Positions 43,069-52,011 of a DNA stretch of 64,000 bases are shown here, piece by piece (position 1 is the first letter of the stretch; each line of letters begins with the position of its first letter). Position numbers and translations under genes: made by a program. The notes below the pieces were generated by a model that saw only the letters and a list, made by a program, of their open reading frames with translations, was not told the DNA's origin and ran no database searches. Where the stretch lies: the NCBI RefSeq assembly GCF_030546645.1, contig NZ_JAUOTO010000007.1:496001-560000 (forward strand). Direction: 5' to 3'. Source of the stretch: Flavitalea plasmicola (GTDB taxonomy: Bacteria; Bacteroidota; Bacteroidia; Chitinophagales; Chitinophagaceae).

Positions 43069-43611
43069 ATGGACCAGCTAACCCTCGGCATAGGCACCCG
43101 GCTGCAGCATACCCAGTACGGACCCGGCGTGATCGTCGGCATCCGCTTCGCCACCTATCTCATTTCATTCATCAATCACGGTATCAAGGAAGTCGACAAG
43201 AATGACACCCACCTGGACGAGATCATTCCGGAAAATGTCACCGAAGAGATCGAAACCCATTCCGATGTAGAACGGTCCCTGCTAAAGATCCTGCGCCTCT
43301 GGGGAGGGATCTCCGAGAATGTCCCTCTCGGCGATAAGTGGCGCGGCGGCACCCTGATCCTGAAGTCCTCCGACAATTCCATTAAGCCAAAAGAAGTTCC
43401 CATCGACGCCTTCTTCCATAAGATCGTCATGGCCCGCGACAGGCTCCGGGTCCTGGAGCAGCAGATCAATGGCCACAAAGGATTGAGCGATGAGGAAAAG
43501 ATCAATCTGCAGCAATATATCACACGCATTTACGGCAGTTTCACCACCTTCAATGTGCTGTTTCGTAATAAAGAACAATGGTTCGTGGGAGAGAAGGGGA
43601 GTGGGGAATGA
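43069..43611 (+). CDS. Conserved protein with SH3/tudor-like N-terminus
   Basis: A 180-residue cytoplasmic protein. The first 45 residues, GIGTRLQHTQYGPGVIVGIRFATYLISF, look like the small beta-barrel (SH3/tudor-like) seen in DNA- or protein-binding modules such as the UvrD/PcrA C-terminus. The rest is helical and charged with a short coiled-coil-like stretch (RDRLRVLEQQINGHKGLSDEEKINLQQ). I do not recognise a named family and give no function. A hairpin follows the stop. Confidence 0.7.
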   Translation: MDQLTLGIGTRLQHTQYGPGVIVGIRFATYLISFINHGIKEVDKNDTHLDEIIPENVTEEIETHSDVERSLLKILRLWGGISENVPLGDKWRGGTLILKSSDNSIKPKEVPIDAFFHKIVMARDRLRVLEQQINGHKGLSDEEKINLQQYITRIYGSFTTFNVLFRNKEQWFVGEKGSGE

Positions 43612-43622
43612 TTTTCCGGAAA

Positions 43623-43647
43623 GAAAAACCTCCCCGTTGGGGAGGTT
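43623..43647. terminator. Terminator-like hairpin
   Basis: AACCTCCCC (43627-43635) pairs perfectly with GGGGAGGTT (43639-43647) around GTT. A clean U run exists only for the minus strand (A run 43623-43628). On the plus strand GCTCTAAT follows, so termination of the upstream gene would be weak. It may act in both directions. Confidence 0.5.
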
Positions 43648-43799
43648 GCTCTAATCAGTTCCATTACCATTAAACCTTATCCTATTAGCGTTAAAAATAG
43701 TTGAATTGCAAGAAATTTTCAAGAATTGTGCAAGAAAAGTGCAAAACTTCCACTTATGCAAACGTTTGCTTATTTTTAATGCTACCAAACCTGCGGTTC

Positions 43800-44972
43800 A
43801 TGAACTTTCGCTTCCTCTTCCTTTTGTTCTTCTCCGGACCTATTTCTGCCCAATCTTACCAGAAGCTGCATAATAAAGCCATTCTCGTTGATACCCACAA
43901 TGATGTACTCTCCGGCGTCGTCATGCAGGGAATGGATATCGAAAAGGACCTCACCGGCCGGACCCATTCTGACCTCGCCCGTTTCCGCAAGGGAGGCGTG
44001 GATGTACAGGTATTCTCTGTTTTTTGCGACGACCGCTTCGGTAAAGGCACCGCCTTTCGCCGGGCGCTGCAGGAAATAGACTCCCTGTATGCCATTGCCG
44101 GCCGCAATCCCCGCACCATGGAGATCGTCAAAGATCCCGCAGGCCTCCGGGACGCTATCCGCCACCATAGGCTGGCCGCCATGATGGGCGTTGAGGGCGG
44201 ACACATGATCGAGGACGACCTGGACTACCTGGACAGCCTGTTTAAAAGAGGCGTTCGCTACATGACCCTCACCTGGAACAACAGCACCTCCTGGGCCACC
44301 TCCGCCAGGGACGAGACAAACCACGCATGGACCGTCACCCCTTACGGACTTACCGACAAAGGCAAAAAGATCGTCCGGCGCATGAATGAGCTGGGCATGC
44401 TGGTAGACCTCTCCCACGTCGGCGAACAAACTTTCTGGGATGCCATCCACACCACGACCAAACCCGTCCTGGTATCGCACAGCTCCGTCTACGCCTTGTG
44501 CCCCGTATTCCGCAATCTGAAAGACGACCAGATAAAAGCCATCGGCAAAAATGGAGGCGTGATCCAGGTGAATTTTTATTCCGGCTTCCTCGACAGTACC
44601 TACATGAAAAGAATGCAGGCCTTCACCGCTTCCCACAGGAGAGAGCTGGACTCCCTGACAGCAGCCAGGACGCCCGACTATGCCATCAACGAATACTTCG
44701 CACACACCTATCCACAGGAGAGCAGCGCCCTTAGGCCGCCCTTGTCCCTGCTGATCGATCACATCGATTATATCGTAAAGCTCATCGGCGCAGACCACGT
44801 AGGGCTGGGATCCGATTTCGACGGCATCGAATCCGCCCCCCGCGAGCTGGATGACGTGACGACGTATCCGCTGATCACGCGGGAATTATTAAAGCGCGGT
44901 TATAGTAAAACGGACATAAAGAAAATATTAGGCGGGAACTTTATAAGAGTGTTGCAGGAGAATATGCGCTAA
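43800..44972 (+). CDS. Membrane dipeptidase (peptidase M19, renal dipeptidase family)
   Basis: A zinc dipeptidase, probably periplasmic, that cleaves dipeptides including those with a C-terminal D-residue. From the ATG at 43800 the product has 390 residues and a short signal peptide (MNFRFLFLLFFSGPISAQ). Start codons at 43779 (ATG) and 43701 (TTG) exist but put extra sequence before the signal. Metal and substrate residues are visible: VDTHNDVLSG (HxD), GVEGGHMIEDD (bridging Glu), VLVSHSSVYALCP and DHVGLGSDFDGI. It is convergent with the E1 gene (16 bp gap). Confidence 0.9.
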   Translation: MNFRFLFLLFFSGPISAQSYQKLHNKAILVDTHNDVLSGVVMQGMDIEKDLTGRTHSDLARFRKGGVDVQVFSVFCDDRFGKGTAFRRALQEIDSLYAIAGRNPRTMEIVKDPAGLRDAIRHHRLAAMMGVEGGHMIEDDLDYLDSLFKRGVRYMTLTWNNSTSWATSARDETNHAWTVTPYGLTDKGKKIVRRMNELGMLVDLSHVGEQTFWDAIHTTTKPVLVSHSSVYALCPVFRNLKDDQIKAIGKNGGVIQVNFYSGFLDSTYMKRMQAFTASHRRELDSLTAARTPDYAINEYFAHTYPQESSALRPPLSLLIDHIDYIVKLIGADHVGLGSDFDGIESAPRELDDVTTYPLITRELLKRGYSKTDIKKILGGNFIRVLQENMR

Positions 44973-44988
44973 AGGTCCCCGGCAGGAA

Positions 44989-47304
44989 TTAATACTCCAT
45001 CAACCTCCTCACATACTCATCCAACCTCGACTTCGCCAAAAAATTCCTCTCCAGCTCAATATTGAAAGGCACCGGCGTATCCAACGACGCACATCGCAGC
45101 ACCGGCGCATCCAGCAACGCAAAACAATGCTCCCCGATCCATGCAGCCACCTCCGCACCAACCCCACCCGTAAGGGTATCCTCATGCAACACCAGCACCT
45201 TTCCCGTCACTCCCACCGACGCACGGATCGCATCATGATCCAAAGGCAGCAACGTCCGCAGATCGAGGATCTCGAAAGAAATATCCTGATGCGCCTCCGC
45301 ATATTCCACCGCCCAATGCACCCCCGCACCATAGGTGATGATCGCAATATCCCCACCGGATCGCACCCGCCGGGCCTTCCCGATCGGCGTCTCATAGTAA
45401 GCCTCCGGCACAGGGCCGCTGATGCTACGATACAACATCTTATGCTCGAAATAAAGGACGGGGTTTGGATCATTGATCGCCGCGATCAGCAGGCCCTTGG
45501 CATCCTCCGGCGTAGCCGGGTACACTACCTTCAATCCCGGCGTATGCATAAACCACGCTTCATTGCTCTGCGAATGAAAAGGCCCGGCCCCTACGCCCGC
45601 ACCCGTCGGCATCCGGATCACCGTGTCCGCCTGCTGTCCCCAACGATAGTGTATCTTAGCCAGGTTATTGACGATCTGCGTAAACCCCGATGTCACAAAA
45701 TCGGCAAACTGCATTTCCATCACGCTCTTATATCCTTCCAGGCTTAACCCCAGGGTACAGCCAACGATGGCGCTCTCGCACAGCGGCGTATTCCTCACTC
45801 TTTCCTTCCCGAATTCTTCCAGGAACCCCTCCGTTATCTTGAATGCCCCGCCATATTCGGCAATGTCCTGCCCCATCAATATCAGCCGGGCATGCTGTTG
45901 CATGGACTGACGCAGCCCTTCCCGGACAGCATCCAGCAGGCGCTTCTCGGAAACAGGCCCCATAGGCGACGCAGAAGCCGCCGGCAAAGACTCGACCGCC
46001 AGGGCAGACCTCGGCACGGACGCCGCCGCAACAGCCACAGGTGCGGGCGCCTGCACCGCAGCAGACTTTGCCATCTCCCGGATCGGCTTCCTCCGGAAAG
46101 TCGACCGCTCATAAGGAGACCCGGTCCCCGCCGACAGATCACCTTCATCGCCCTTTATCATACCATCCCCATCCGACGCTTCACTAATCTCCACTTGTAG
46201 CTTGTCGCTTGCAGCTTGCAGCTCCTCTTCCCCTTGCAGCTTGTAGCTTGCAGCTTGTAGCTCCCCTTCCCCTTTCAGCTTGTCGCTTGCAGCTTGTAGC
46301 TCATCGCTCGTCGCTCGCAGCTCCCCCGCATACACATCCCTCAGCTCAGCCCCCGTATCAGGCACCACCACCATCGTATCAGCAGACGCCACGGCCAGCT
46401 CGGTTTCTATATATTGCCGTATCTCCTCGTGTATACTGCCCACCCTATCATCATTCAACACACCTTGCTCCCTTAAAAAACCCTCAAAATTCACCACCGG
46501 ATCCTTACGCCCCCAGTCTTCCAGCAAGGACGGCGGAACATATTTGAGACCACTGGCCTCCTCATGCCCCCGCATCCGGAACGTCATACATTCCACCAGG
46601 TAGGGCCGTTGATATTTTATACAGTATTCCCTGACGCCCCGCAGGGTATCATAGACCGTAAGGATATTGTTCCCGTCGATCCGCACCCCCTGCATCCCAT
46701 ACCCTTCAGCCTTATACACGAGGCTTTCGCAGCGGTATTGCTCCGATACAGGCGTGCTCAGCGCATAGCCGTTATTCTCCACCAGGAAAATGACAGGCAG
46801 GTCCCACACCGATGCCGTATTCAACGCCTCATGAAAATCTCCCTCGCTGGTGCCGCCCTCCCCGGTGAATGCAAGCGCCGCCTTATTCTTTTTGCCAAGC
46901 TTATACGCCAATCCCACGCCGTCCGCAATCCCCAGCTGAGGCCCCAGATGCGAGATCATCCCACAAATAGCATATTCCTTACTGCCAAAATGAAAGCTCC
47001 TCTCCCGGCCCTTGCTATATCCATCCTTGCTTCCCTGCCACTGCAGGAACAGCCTGGCCAATGGCATTTTCCGGGTAGTGAACACCCCCAGGTTCCGGTG
47101 CAAAGGCATGATCCATTCATCCGCCTCCATCGCCATAGTAGCGCCCGTGGCAATGGCTTCCTGCCCGATGCCGCTAAACCATTTGCTGATCTTTCCCTGG
47201 CGCAGCAGCAACAGCATCTTCTCTTCTATCATCCGCGGCAGTAAAATGCTCCTGTAAAAATGAATAAGCTCGTCGTTGTTAAAATTCTTTCTGTCAAAAT
47301 TCAT
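44989..47304 (-). CDS. 2-oxo acid dehydrogenase E1, alpha-beta fusion (branched-chain type)
   Basis: A thiamine-diphosphate enzyme that decarboxylates a branched-chain 2-oxo acid and transfers the acyl group to the lipoyl E2. Alpha and beta subunits are fused in 771 residues. Alpha part (about 1-310): WFSGIGQEAIATGA, the ThDP motif TGEGGTSEGDFHEALN ... VENNGYALST. Beta part (about 440-771): GQDIAEYGGAFKITEGF, CESAIVGCTLGLSLEG, MPTGAGVGAGPFHSQSNEAWF, VLHEDTLTGGVGAEV. The linker of about 130 residues is unusually long and includes near-repeats of ELQAASDKL (residues about 325-371) and an Ala-rich stretch. E2 and E3 are not in the window. Confidence 0.92.
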   Translation of the reverse strand: MNFDRKNFNNDELIHFYRSILLPRMIEEKMLLLLRQGKISKWFSGIGQEAIATGATMAMEADEWIMPLHRNLGVFTTRKMPLARLFLQWQGSKDGYSKGRERSFHFGSKEYAICGMISHLGPQLGIADGVGLAYKLGKKNKAALAFTGEGGTSEGDFHEALNTASVWDLPVIFLVENNGYALSTPVSEQYRCESLVYKAEGYGMQGVRIDGNNILTVYDTLRGVREYCIKYQRPYLVECMTFRMRGHEEASGLKYVPPSLLEDWGRKDPVVNFEGFLREQGVLNDDRVGSIHEEIRQYIETELAVASADTMVVVPDTGAELRDVYAGELRATSDELQAASDKLKGEGELQAASYKLQGEEELQAASDKLQVEISEASDGDGMIKGDEGDLSAGTGSPYERSTFRRKPIREMAKSAAVQAPAPVAVAAASVPRSALAVESLPAASASPMGPVSEKRLLDAVREGLRQSMQQHARLILMGQDIAEYGGAFKITEGFLEEFGKERVRNTPLCESAIVGCTLGLSLEGYKSVMEMQFADFVTSGFTQIVNNLAKIHYRWGQQADTVIRMPTGAGVGAGPFHSQSNEAWFMHTPGLKVVYPATPEDAKGLLIAAINDPNPVLYFEHKMLYRSISGPVPEAYYETPIGKARRVRSGGDIAIITYGAGVHWAVEYAEAHQDISFEILDLRTLLPLDHDAIRASVGVTGKVLVLHEDTLTGGVGAEVAAWIGEHCFALLDAPVLRCASLDTPVPFNIELERNFLAKSRLDEYVRRLMEY
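46191..46325. repeat. AGCTTGY heptanucleotide repeat inside the E1 linker
   Basis: About 135 bp made of degenerate units AGCTTGC / AGCTTGT, grouped into blocks ending AGCTC and separated by CT-rich spacers (CTCTTCCCC, CCCTTCCCC). Three 7-nt units make 21 nt, so the E1 frame is kept and reads as repeated ELQAASDKL on the minus strand. A related array lies at 47843-47898. Confidence 0.75.
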
Positions 47305-47343
47305 ACGATAATTATAAAAGCCGTCTACCAGCCTGCATGGGAC

Positions 47344-47697
47344 CTAATCTTCCCGCCGCTCCCTTCTCGCATCCTTGTACAGAATAGACGTAAGAATAGA
47401 TAATAACAGGCTGAACAAAAGCGCCCACCCAAAGCTGGCGACCCGGAATCCGTTTACAAAATTCCCGGCCAGCAGAACAATGGCGGCATTGATAACAAAG
47501 AGGAACAATCCGAATGTAAAGATCGTGATCGGTAAGGTAAGGATGATCAGGATCGGCTTTAGCAATGCGTTAAGGATGGCCAGCACAAGGGAAAATACCA
47601 GCGCCGTCCAAAAGGTATCTATATAGACACCTCTCATCACCGCAGACAGGCCGAAAGCAACGATGGCCGTTATAAGGATGCGGAGGAGAAAGTTCAT
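47344..47697 (-). CDS. Small four-helix membrane protein (phage holin family IV-like)
   Basis: A 117-residue protein with four hydrophobic helices (LLRILITAIVAFGLSAVM, FWTALVFSLVLAILNALL, ILIILTLPITIFTFGLFLFVINAAIVLLA, WALLFSLLLSILTSIL) and the loop NFVNGFRV, matching the family annotated as phage holin superfamily IV, which is widespread in bacterial chromosomes and usually not phage-linked. The ATG at 47697 begins directly before helix 1; the longer frame to 47736 adds a poor leader. No lysis genes are near, so a holin role is not assumed. Confidence 0.78.
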   Translation of the reverse strand: MNFLLRILITAIVAFGLSAVMRGVYIDTFWTALVFSLVLAILNALLKPILIILTLPITIFTFGLFLFVINAAIVLLAGNFVNGFRVASFGWALLFSLLLSILTSILYKDARRERRED

Positions 47698-47842
47698 GCA
47701 AATCTTATTTGCATTCAATTTAACACTTGTAGGCAATATTCTTCCAATCTATTTGGAAGCAACCAGGAACAGCATCTTAACTATTTCATTTTCAGCACCT
47801 ATCACTTCCTATTCATAACACAACTCACAACTCATAGCCCAC

Positions 47843-47898
47843 CGCTTGCAGCTTGTAGCTTGAAGCTTGCAGCTCACAGCTCGTCGCTTGCCGCTCGC
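47843..47898. repeat. AGCTTGY heptanucleotide repeat in an intergenic gap
   Basis: A second array of the same degenerate unit as in the E1 linker (GCTTGCAGCTTGTAGCTTGA and following, ending GCTCGTCGCTTGCCGCTCG). It lies 11 bp past the M16 stop codon on the coding side, in the 211-bp gap before the small membrane-protein gene. The rest of that gap shows no gene. Confidence 0.7.
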
Positions 47899-47908
47899 CG
47901 GTACCTCC

Positions 47909-49195
47909 TCACACCACCACCAGCTCGAAGAAAGCTTCAGGGTCCAGGTATCGCTGCGCCAGCTCCTGCAGCTCTTCGGGAGTGATCGTCTTGACGATCC
48001 GGATGCCCTCATAGAAATAGTGCTCGTCGAGCCCATTCAGCAGCAGGTTCTTCCATCTGCTGGCCACCTGGAAAGGTCCATCCAGGTCCCCCAGGATGCT
48101 GCCGATCGTGAAGTTGCGGGCCATCGCCAGTTCTTCCTCATCGATCAGTTCCTCCCGTAAGAGCTCCATCTCTTTATATACTTCTTCGATAGTGGCTCTG
48201 CATACTTCTTTTCCCGCCTCCGTCGTGATAAGCAGCGCGCTCTCCTGCCGGTTGTTCAGGAGATAGCTGTGGATGCCATAGGTATATCCTTTATCCTCAC
48301 GGATATTCGTCATCAGCCTGGACCCGAAAAATCCCCCGAAGACATTGTTCAGCACCTGCACCTTTTGAAAGTCCGGATGATGCCTGTTGGGAAAATTCCG
48401 CGCGATCCGGATCGAGGCCTGCACGCCTTCCGGATCATTCACGATATCATACTTCCGCTGCGTCGCCGGCGTAATGACAGGCAATGCGGCAGGGTCCGGG
48501 GCTACAGGGGCACGCAGCGGCAACACCCCGAAATAACGCTCCAGCTCTTCGGAAAGGGTAGGGGGCAGCTTCCCGGCAACAATGATCCGGCAGGCGCCAT
48601 GACTATAGTGCTGGTGGTAAAAGCGCAGCAGTTCGTCGCGTTGCAGGTTTTGGAGGTCCTCCAGCCGGGAATATTTTCCATAGGGATGCTCCGGCCCGTA
48701 TAGATAGGACTCGATCAGCCGGCCCGCGACAAAATCGCTCTTTTTCAGGTTCACCTGGAGACGTTGCTGCCCATTCTTCTTATAGATAGCCACTTCCTCT
48801 TCCGGGAAGACAGAGTCCGAGATCAGCTCCGCCACCACAGGCAATAGCTCGGATACATGCTTGTTCAGGCAATGCAAGGTGATATCCGCCGTCTCATGAT
48901 GGGCGGCACGGCTCAGGTAAGCGCCATAATATTCGAAATGCTCGTTGATGTTAAAAGCGCTGCGGGTAGAAGTGCCGTTCTTCAGTAAGGCGCTGACCGC
49001 CGCAGCCACCCCGTTCCGCGACTCATGCGAGTTGCCCGCATCGAAGATCCAGCCGATCATCAGGGCATCCTCGGTGCCCAGGTCAATGAGATATACCTCC
49101 ACGCCATTGCTTAACACCTGCTTGCGATACAGCGGCAATTGCAAATTGAAATCCTTTGCATCCTTGATAGGGGGTGCGATCGTTCTATTGAGCAT
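47909..49195 (-). CDS. M16 family (insulinase-like) peptidase, non-catalytic partner
   Basis: A 428-residue M16 protein with the two-domain fold (KQVLSNGVEVYLIDLGTEDALMIGWIFDAG near the start; VQASIRIARNFPNRHHPDFQKVQVLNNVFGGFFGSRLMTNIREDKGYTYG in the second half, with the conserved R..Y substrate-gating motif). The zinc motif HxxEH is absent; that position reads VAAAVSALLKNGT. It therefore should be the inactive subunit of a heterodimer with the catalytic M16 gene just upstream, which it overlaps by 11 bp. The ATG at 49195 is preferred over 49258. Confidence 0.88.
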   Translation of the reverse strand: MLNRTIAPPIKDAKDFNLQLPLYRKQVLSNGVEVYLIDLGTEDALMIGWIFDAGNSHESRNGVAAAVSALLKNGTSTRSAFNINEHFEYYGAYLSRAAHHETADITLHCLNKHVSELLPVVAELISDSVFPEEEVAIYKKNGQQRLQVNLKKSDFVAGRLIESYLYGPEHPYGKYSRLEDLQNLQRDELLRFYHQHYSHGACRIIVAGKLPPTLSEELERYFGVLPLRAPVAPDPAALPVITPATQRKYDIVNDPEGVQASIRIARNFPNRHHPDFQKVQVLNNVFGGFFGSRLMTNIREDKGYTYGIHSYLLNNRQESALLITTEAGKEVCRATIEEVYKEMELLREELIDEEELAMARNFTIGSILGDLDGPFQVASRWKNLLLNGLDEHYFYEGIRIVKTITPEELQELAQRYLDPEAFFELVVV

Positions 49196-50450
49196 GGGAA
49201 ACCCCTCCTTTGGGCTGACCACTGTGATAGTAAAGGGTGTTGCTGTTGTTGGGATCAAATAATTGCCGGCTGGTGGAAAGGATCTCTTCGGCTGTGACGG
49301 CCTGGTACCTTCCCAGCTCCGTGTTCATCATCCCTGCGTCGCCCAGCAGCTCATAAATAGCCAGGCTATTGGCGCGGTTCATCACGCTCATGTCTTCAAA
49401 GACAATGGCGGACTCCGTCTTGTTCTTTATTTTCGTCAGCTCTTTTTCAGAGATCTTTTCCGATTGCATCTTCAATAACTCTTCCTCTACCGCCTTATCC
49501 GCGGCTTCCAGGCTCACGCCTTTGATCAGCTTACCCTCGATGACCACCAGGCCCTCATCGACGGAGCCCGTGTGATAACACTCGATCTGGCTGAATAATT
49601 TCTTTTCCTTGATCAAAGCCTGGTGCAGGCGGGAAGAACCTCCTCCACCCAGCACCTCCGTGATCAGGTCTGCCACGTAATAGCCCTGCTCCAGCCGGGA
49701 AGCCATGTGATAGGATTTATACAAGGCGTCCAACGGCACGTCGGCCGTCACTTCCAGCTTTCTTACCTCCTGCTGGCGAGGCTCCTTCGGCAGATTGCGC
49801 ACATACTTCTCTCCGGAAGGAATATCCCCAAACCATTTTTCCGCCAGGGTGCGCACCTGTTCCGTCTTCACTTTACCGGCCACTACCAGGATGGCATTCA
49901 CAGGGCGGTAGTACTTAAAGAAGAATTGCCGCACATCCTCCAGTCGCGCATCTTCGATATGGCTCAGCTTGCTGCCGATGGTCATCCAACGGTAAGGATG
50001 CTGCTTATAGGCCAGCTCCCGCATCTTAAACCATACATCCCCATAGGGCTTGTTGATATAATGCTCCTTGAATTCTTCACAGACCACCTTCCGCTGCACT
50101 TCCAGGCTCTTCTCGCTAAAAGCAAGGGACAGCATCCGGTCACTCTCCAGGTAAAAAGCCGTCTCGATATTTTCTGCGGGCAGCTGGATATAATAGTTGG
50201 TGAAGTCGTTGGTGGTATATGCGTTGTTTTCTCCCCCCGCCAGCTGCAGGGGCGTCTCGAAATCTTCAATGTTCACGGAGCCGCCAAACATCAGGTGCTC
50301 GAATAAATGGGCAAAGCCTGTCTTCTTCGGATCCTCGTCCCGGGCCCCTACATCATACAGCACATTCACTACCGCCATGGGAGTGGAATGATCCTCATGT
50401 ACCAAAACCCTCAGTCCATTGGACAGCTGAAATCGATCGTATTGTATCAT
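49185..50450 (-). CDS. M16 family (insulinase-like) zinc peptidase, catalytic subunit
   Basis: A 421-residue metallopeptidase with the inverted zinc motif HLFEH in GFAHLFEHLMFGGSVN and the downstream Glu ligand in the helix after KVVCEEFKEHY. It pairs with the M16 protein encoded next to form a clam-shell protease that degrades peptides. No signal peptide is visible; the start MIQYDRFQLSNGLRVLVHED is the usual M16 N-terminus, so a cytoplasmic or leaderless periplasmic site is open. Confidence 0.92.
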   Translation of the reverse strand: MIQYDRFQLSNGLRVLVHEDHSTPMAVVNVLYDVGARDEDPKKTGFAHLFEHLMFGGSVNIEDFETPLQLAGGENNAYTTNDFTNYYIQLPAENIETAFYLESDRMLSLAFSEKSLEVQRKVVCEEFKEHYINKPYGDVWFKMRELAYKQHPYRWMTIGSKLSHIEDARLEDVRQFFFKYYRPVNAILVVAGKVKTEQVRTLAEKWFGDIPSGEKYVRNLPKEPRQQEVRKLEVTADVPLDALYKSYHMASRLEQGYYVADLITEVLGGGGSSRLHQALIKEKKLFSQIECYHTGSVDEGLVVIEGKLIKGVSLEAADKAVEEELLKMQSEKISEKELTKIKNKTESAIVFEDMSVMNRANSLAIYELLGDAGMMNTELGRYQAVTAEEILSTSRQLFDPNNSNTLYYHSGQPKGGVSHAQ

Positions 50451-50508
50451 AAATGATTCCTTTCCTTTACCCTTGGTTTGCTAGGGGGAGGGCAAATTTA
50501 CGGAAAGT

Positions 50509-51726
50509 TTAAAGAATACTCTTCACGCGCATGACATGCTCCTGAAGATCCCCATCCCGCTTGATGATGAGCTTCACCTTTTCGCCCACGCTTTGCAGGA
50601 TGTTCTTGTAGACCTGGATATTATTACTGAAGTTGTTGTTCACGGCGATCACCACATCATCCAGCTTCAGGCCCGCTTTCTCCGCGGGCGAATCCGGCAT
50701 GACATCCCCGACCCGGATCTCCCCTTCCAGCCAGTAGATGCCCAGTCCCGTATAGGAATAATCGAACTGATCCCGGTAGTGGCTATTGGGGAACAGGAAG
50801 ATCTCCCTCCGGTCGTAATTCAGGGTCACGTTGAACCGGCGGAGGATATCATTACCCAGCAGGCCCCCCAGGTTGGGATAGGAGGTCACATTATAATCGT
50901 CATCAAAAACATAGGTAGGCACTTTGCGGAACCGGTATGGGCCTAACCTGACCTCCTTCAAAGTGGTAAGCGTCATATTCGCCTTGCCGCCCAGTCCCTG
51001 GGCCTGGGTCTTGAAGAACTTCCGCTTGGGATCGAATACACTGCTGTCATTCACAAAATCGGAAGACAGCAGCATGCAAAGCCCCGCCCCCGTGTCAAAA
51101 TAAAAACGCGCGTCGATGGTCTCTCCATCCCGCACCGTTGCGCCCTGGATCGGCAGGCTGGCAATGACAGGTTTCAGGAGGTGGCCGCCCTTCGGATACT
51201 TGAAAGTCCCTTTGCTGTATACATAGACCTTGGAGCTGTCATAATTGATCTGGACGATAAAACGGGAGAAAAAGCTATAGCCAATGATGCCGTCTACCTT
51301 CTCCCCATATACGCTGCTCAGTATATCGTAATCGTTCACGTGAAAGTTGAGACTGTCCACCCGCAGGCCGGGCAGGTGCAGCGTCTCATTATATATGAAT
51401 TTCACCTGGCGCACGCCGGCAATGCCCAGGATCGTCTTATCGGAAGGCAGAGAAACTATCTTCAGCCGCTGACAGGTAGCCGAATCCAGCGAGATGCCCC
51501 CGCTCCCGGTATCCAGGATGAAATTGAGGCTGTCCGGGAAATCACCGACGCAAGCCCTTATCAGGATCACACCGCCCGTAAATACGGTAAAAGGAAAGCT
51601 GGTGATCAGCTTGGCAGGCGGCGGCACGAATTTCTCCTGTGCCTGCAGGGGACGATTTGAAAAAAAGACCGATGGGATTAAAAAGAACACGAGACACCGG
51701 AAAAATCTGATCGGATGATAAGGCAT
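50509..51726 (-). CDS. Exported aspartyl protease with two DTG motifs and a C-terminal PDZ domain
   Basis: A 405-residue protein with a signal peptide (RFFRCLVFFLIPSVFFSNRPLQAQ), two retropepsin-like domains in tandem and a PDZ domain. The active-site triads are FILDTGSGGISLDS and FYFDTGAGLCMLLS, so a single chain could form the two-lobed site. YSFFSRFIVQINYDSSKVYVY and LLGNDILRRFNVTLNYDRREIFLFP are the matching C-terminal halves of each lobe. The PDZ part includes VMPDSPAEKAGLKLDDVVIAVNN. The ATG at 51726 fits the signal peptide; frames reach back to 51813. Confidence 0.85.
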   Translation of the reverse strand: MPYHPIRFFRCLVFFLIPSVFFSNRPLQAQEKFVPPPAKLITSFPFTVFTGGVILIRACVGDFPDSLNFILDTGSGGISLDSATCQRLKIVSLPSDKTILGIAGVRQVKFIYNETLHLPGLRVDSLNFHVNDYDILSSVYGEKVDGIIGYSFFSRFIVQINYDSSKVYVYSKGTFKYPKGGHLLKPVIASLPIQGATVRDGETIDARFYFDTGAGLCMLLSSDFVNDSSVFDPKRKFFKTQAQGLGGKANMTLTTLKEVRLGPYRFRKVPTYVFDDDYNVTSYPNLGGLLGNDILRRFNVTLNYDRREIFLFPNSHYRDQFDYSYTGLGIYWLEGEIRVGDVMPDSPAEKAGLKLDDVVIAVNNNFSNNIQVYKNILQSVGEKVKLIIKRDGDLQEHVMRVKSIL

Positions 51727-52011
51727 GGAGAAAAGGTGTTTTTTCTGGCAAAGCATAGCTGGCGTGATTCGGAAGACTAAATATATCACCATTTTACCGT
51801 TATGACAAGCCATTCATCCTCTTTTTAAACAGGCGTAAATCGGCCTTCAACCGCGTGCAGCCTGGCTTCAATAAACTTCAGCCGACATGCATTTTTCTAC
51901 GAACTGCTGTTTTCAATGGACACAAGGTTCCCACCCATGGACCAGCCGTCTTTGCCGACACCTTGCAATTCCATATCCCTGCCCTACCTTTACAAAATAA
52001 TTCATCTGGCA

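Noticed and set aside
46191-46325. CRISPR array
   Set aside because: The repeats are 7-nt degenerate units without unique spacers and lie inside a coding sequence; no cas genes are present.
47344-47697. Prophage holin
   Set aside because: The family name contains phage holin, but the gene stands alone among housekeeping genes with no endolysin or phage structural gene nearby.
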